Part shown: positions 62,070 through 64,000 of the stretch, in pieces
Layout: each line of letters begins with the position of its first letter
Position numbering within the stretch: the stretch's first letter is position 1
From: Paenibacillus nuruki
GTDB lineage: Bacteria > Bacillota > Bacilli > Paenibacillales > Paenibacillaceae
Length of the DNA: 64,000 nt
Direction of reading: 5' to 3'
NCBI RefSeq assembly: GCF_001721045.1
Contig: NZ_MDER01000107.1
Location: 1 to 64,000 of the forward strand
Notes under the pieces: generated by a model
Databases searched by the model: none
Told to the model about the DNA's origin: nothing
Seen by the model: only the letters and a program-made list of their open reading frames with translations
Program-made: the position numbers and the translations under genes

Positions 62070-63626
62070 CTACTCTACTTTGGTTTGTTTTAAGAAAATA
62101 GAAGTAACTGTCGGTTCCACGATAAAGCCTGTAACATTATTACGATAAGCGGCTGCACGTTCATTCATATACAGGAATACCATCGGAGCTTCATCAGCTA
62201 CAGTGGTCTCAATTTGTTTGTAAATGTCTTTACGTGCTGCTTCATCCGCAGTCGTGCGACCTTTTTCGAGTAAAGCATCTACTTCTGGATTAGAGTAGCC
62301 TTGTTGGTTATAAGCTTCACCTGTATGGAATAGGTTATAGGTATATTCATCTGGATCTACAAATCCTTGCCAACCAACGACCGCCATCTGGAAGTCACCT
62401 TTACCTAGTGCATCGAAAAAGACGCTAGATTCTTGAGATTCCACTTTGACGGTAATACCTACTTCAGCTAATTGTTGCTTAATCACTTGAGCAGCTTGCA
62501 CCTGATAATCATATTCAGAGCCGACTTTGAGTGTAAGCGAAATAGCCGGGCTTCCTGCTGCTTGTAACAATTGCTTGGCTTTTTCTACATTACGCTCAGC
62601 ATATGGATGAATATCAGGGTATGCCCAGTGATTCGGAGGAATATTTCCGCCGTCCAATACCGTTGCTTTACCTAACTTCACCAATTGATTGATCTGATTG
62701 CGATCTACTGCATTGGCAATCGCTTGACGAACACGAACATCACGTAGTGCAGGGTCTTTGACATTCAGCCCGATATATTCCCAAAAGGTACCGGGTTCTG
62801 ACTTCAATGTAATCCCTTCAACATTTTCTAATACTTTATTTTCTTTTTCTGTCGTTTCTAGAATCAGATCAATCTCATTATTACGAAGAGCTGTTGTACG
62901 AGCGGTTGCATCTGCAATCGGCTTGAAATCCACTTCGTCCAAATAAGGTAACCCTTTTTCATAATAATCAGGATTCTTTTTCAACGTTAGCTGTTGATCT
63001 TTATCCCATTTGACCAATTCAAAAGGACCTGTGCCTGCATCTACGTTATCTAGGCTGTTGTTATTGGCTTTGACAATATCGCTATCTACAATGCCATTCA
63101 TCGGGTTCGCTAGATAGGTAAGGAAAGGAGCCATCGGTTGTTTTAAATGAAATACAACTGTAGATGGATCAGGTGTATCTATACTTTTGACTGCGGTAAA
63201 TTGATTCGCACGTACTCCTTTATCAATAATTCGTTCAATAGAATATTTCACATCGGCTGAAGTCAGTTCTTTACCAGAACTGTGGAACTTCACCCCTTGA
63301 TGCAGCTTAAAGGTATAGGTGAGTAGATCATCCGAAACAGTATACGATTCAGCAAGTCCCGGTTCAATTTCACCGTATTTACCATTGTATTGCATCAATG
63401 TACTGTACATATTTTCGATATAATGCATAGAACCTGCATCTGTAGCGGTATGAGGATCAAGCGTTTTGCCATCCGATTGTACGGCGACTCTTATCACATT
63501 GGATGCTGTAGATTGACCTGTACTTGTTGAAGAGGTTGATGTGCTTGCCGTATTTGGAGCTGAACTAGAGCACGATGTCAACATAATTAACATTCCAACC
63601 AAAATTCCACCTGTTATCTTTCTCAA
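62070..63626 (-). CDS. Peptide-type ABC transporter substrate-binding lipoprotein, DppA-like
   Basis: A 518-aa SBP_bac_5 family lipoprotein. The signal peptide ends in the lipobox LTSC (Cys near 19), followed by a Ser/Thr linker. The binding domain (about 45-515) shows QSDGKTLDPHTATDAGS, NMYSTLMQYNGKYGEIEPGLAESY (by position 75-98) and NAVDRNQINQLV. It captures a peptide, nickel-chelate or similar ligand; substrate unknown. The start is the TTG at 63626, 5-7 bases after GAGGTGA; a GTG three codons upstream overlaps that SD. It is first in a six-gene run. Confidence 0.92.
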   Translation of the reverse strand: MRKITGGILVGMLIMLTSCSSSAPNTASTSTSSTSTGQSTASNVIRVAVQSDGKTLDPHTATDAGSMHYIENMYSTLMQYNGKYGEIEPGLAESYTVSDDLLTYTFKLHQGVKFHSSGKELTSADVKYSIERIIDKGVRANQFTAVKSIDTPDPSTVVFHLKQPMAPFLTYLANPMNGIVDSDIVKANNNSLDNVDAGTGPFELVKWDKDQQLTLKKNPDYYEKGLPYLDEVDFKPIADATARTTALRNNEIDLILETTEKENKVLENVEGITLKSEPGTFWEYIGLNVKDPALRDVRVRQAIANAVDRNQINQLVKLGKATVLDGGNIPPNHWAYPDIHPYAERNVEKAKQLLQAAGSPAISLTLKVGSEYDYQVQAAQVIKQQLAEVGITVKVESQESSVFFDALGKGDFQMAVVGWQGFVDPDEYTYNLFHTGEAYNQQGYSNPEVDALLEKGRTTADEAARKDIYKQIETTVADEAPMVFLYMNERAAAYRNNVTGFIVEPTVTSIFLKQTKVE

Positions 63627-63726
63627 TATACTCACCTCATCTATAATTTCTTGTATTTGATGTTTTTCATGTTAACAATGTTTACTTTTTAAACATACGT
63701 TAAATCTACTGAAATCCAACAGTACT

Positions 63727-63772
63727 ATTTGGGATAATTACCAAATAAACTATTGACCATTGCCCAAATAAA
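63727..63772 (-). promoter_or_regulatory. Repeated CCAAATAAA motifs upstream of the ABC operon
   Basis: CCAAATAAA occurs at 63741-63749 and 63764-63772, 23 bp apart, and an inverted ATTTGGG lies at 63727-63733. About two helical turns separate the direct copies. They could be operator half-sites for the operon's PucR-type regulator. The rest of 63636-63984 is AT-rich with no gene. Confidence 0.3.
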
Positions 63773-63984
63773 TGGATTATCATGCTAAAATATATGTATT
63801 CTTATCCAATAGGATCTACTTATTCATAGTTAAATAGAAAGAAATCGCTATTTTTTAGATTTAATTGTATATAATCTCTTATTAAAGTGTACTTTCAATA
63901 TTTTGTAACTTTTGATTGTGCTTTTAACAGAACATTTACGTTATATTTGAATTATTAAAATTGGAATAAAGGAGAATATACTTT

Positions 63985-64000
63985 ATGATCAAAAATGCTC
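63985..64000 (+). CDS. Start of a gene running off the window
   Basis: ATG at 63985 with AAAGGAG (63968-63974) about 10 bases upstream begins a frame reading MIKNA to the window end. Only five codons are visible, so no function can be given. It diverges from the ABC operon. Confidence 0.5.

Noticed and set aside
1-64000. tRNA, rRNA, CRISPR, prophage or intact IS elements
   Set aside because: No cloverleaf, rRNA-like block, regular spacer array, transposase or phage gene was seen on reading both strands.

Overview
The window looks like chromosomal DNA of a low-GC Gram-positive spore-former of the Bacillota, most likely Paenibacillaceae (Paenibacillus or a close relative). This is inferred from strong AGGAGG-type ribosome binding sites, frequent TTG and GTG starts, sigma-A, sigma-D, Fur and CcpA-type sites of Bacillus style, a SleB-like cell wall hydrolase, a copper-amine-oxidase-N stalk protein, and a Bacillus-style formate dehydrogenase block. 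I saw no rRNA, tRNA, CRISPR array, intact insertion sequence or prophage.

Layout. 1-2840: two tandem CNNM/CorC-type metal transporter paralogues, each with the same unusual start region, a hairpin between Shine-Dalgarno and TTG. 2900-7075: an unknown 551-aa protein, a membrane-embedded chemoreceptor with a sigma-D promoter, and a DUF1697 protein. 7115-10325: four reverse-strand genes of mostly unknown function (one leucine-rich-repeat-like). 10450-14070: a DUF1593 lipoprotein with an attenuator-like leader, a TerC-family protein and a DoxX protein. 14198-15528: an XRE-cupin regulator and an HD hydrolase. 15596-20018: accessory zone with three unknown genes, a broken toxin-like gene, a HEAT-like orphan, and a 23-bp-arm hairpin. 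20019-29304: cell wall hydrolase, PhzF, a shortened alpha/beta hydrolase, ExoA, a membrane-anchored PstS-like protein, a Fur-controlled siderophore-binding lipoprotein, an amino acid permease, a VanZ-RDD fusion and a YdcF protein. 29413-39692: MarR/nitroreductase pair, secreted propeller-like protein, FUSC-type protein, AspA (with a perfect cre site), ArsB-like pump, SMI1-type protein, Rrf2 regulator, threonine synthase. 39844-42820: a sigma-D-driven pair, BMP-type binding lipoprotein plus chemoreceptor. 42846-50725: a formate block (formate channel, MoaA, FdhD, DUF2294, FdhF, DUF1641) with two candidate structured RNAs. 50902-56135: stalk protein, LpdD-like protein, LysM protein, FabV, a CHASE3-type chemoreceptor. 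56260-63626: a reverse-strand operon encoding an oligopeptide-type ABC importer without ATPases, a DUF1028 protein, an amidohydrolase and a PucR-type regulator.

How it works together. The clearest module is formate oxidation: FocA-like channel for entry, FdhF as catalyst, FdhD for sulfuration of the cofactor, MoaA for molybdopterin synthesis, and the accessory DUF2294 and DUF1641 proteins. A second is chemotaxis: three chemoreceptors, two with recognisable sigma-D promoters and one co-transcribed with a lipoprotein that could present the ligand. A third is import and breakdown of an unknown amide or peptide compound by the 56-64 kb operon. The most distinctive sequence signal is the covarying SD-hairpin-TTG element before both CNNM genes; next come the leader RNA upstream of fdhF, the three-way-junction-like element after fdhF and the attenuator before the DUF1593 gene.
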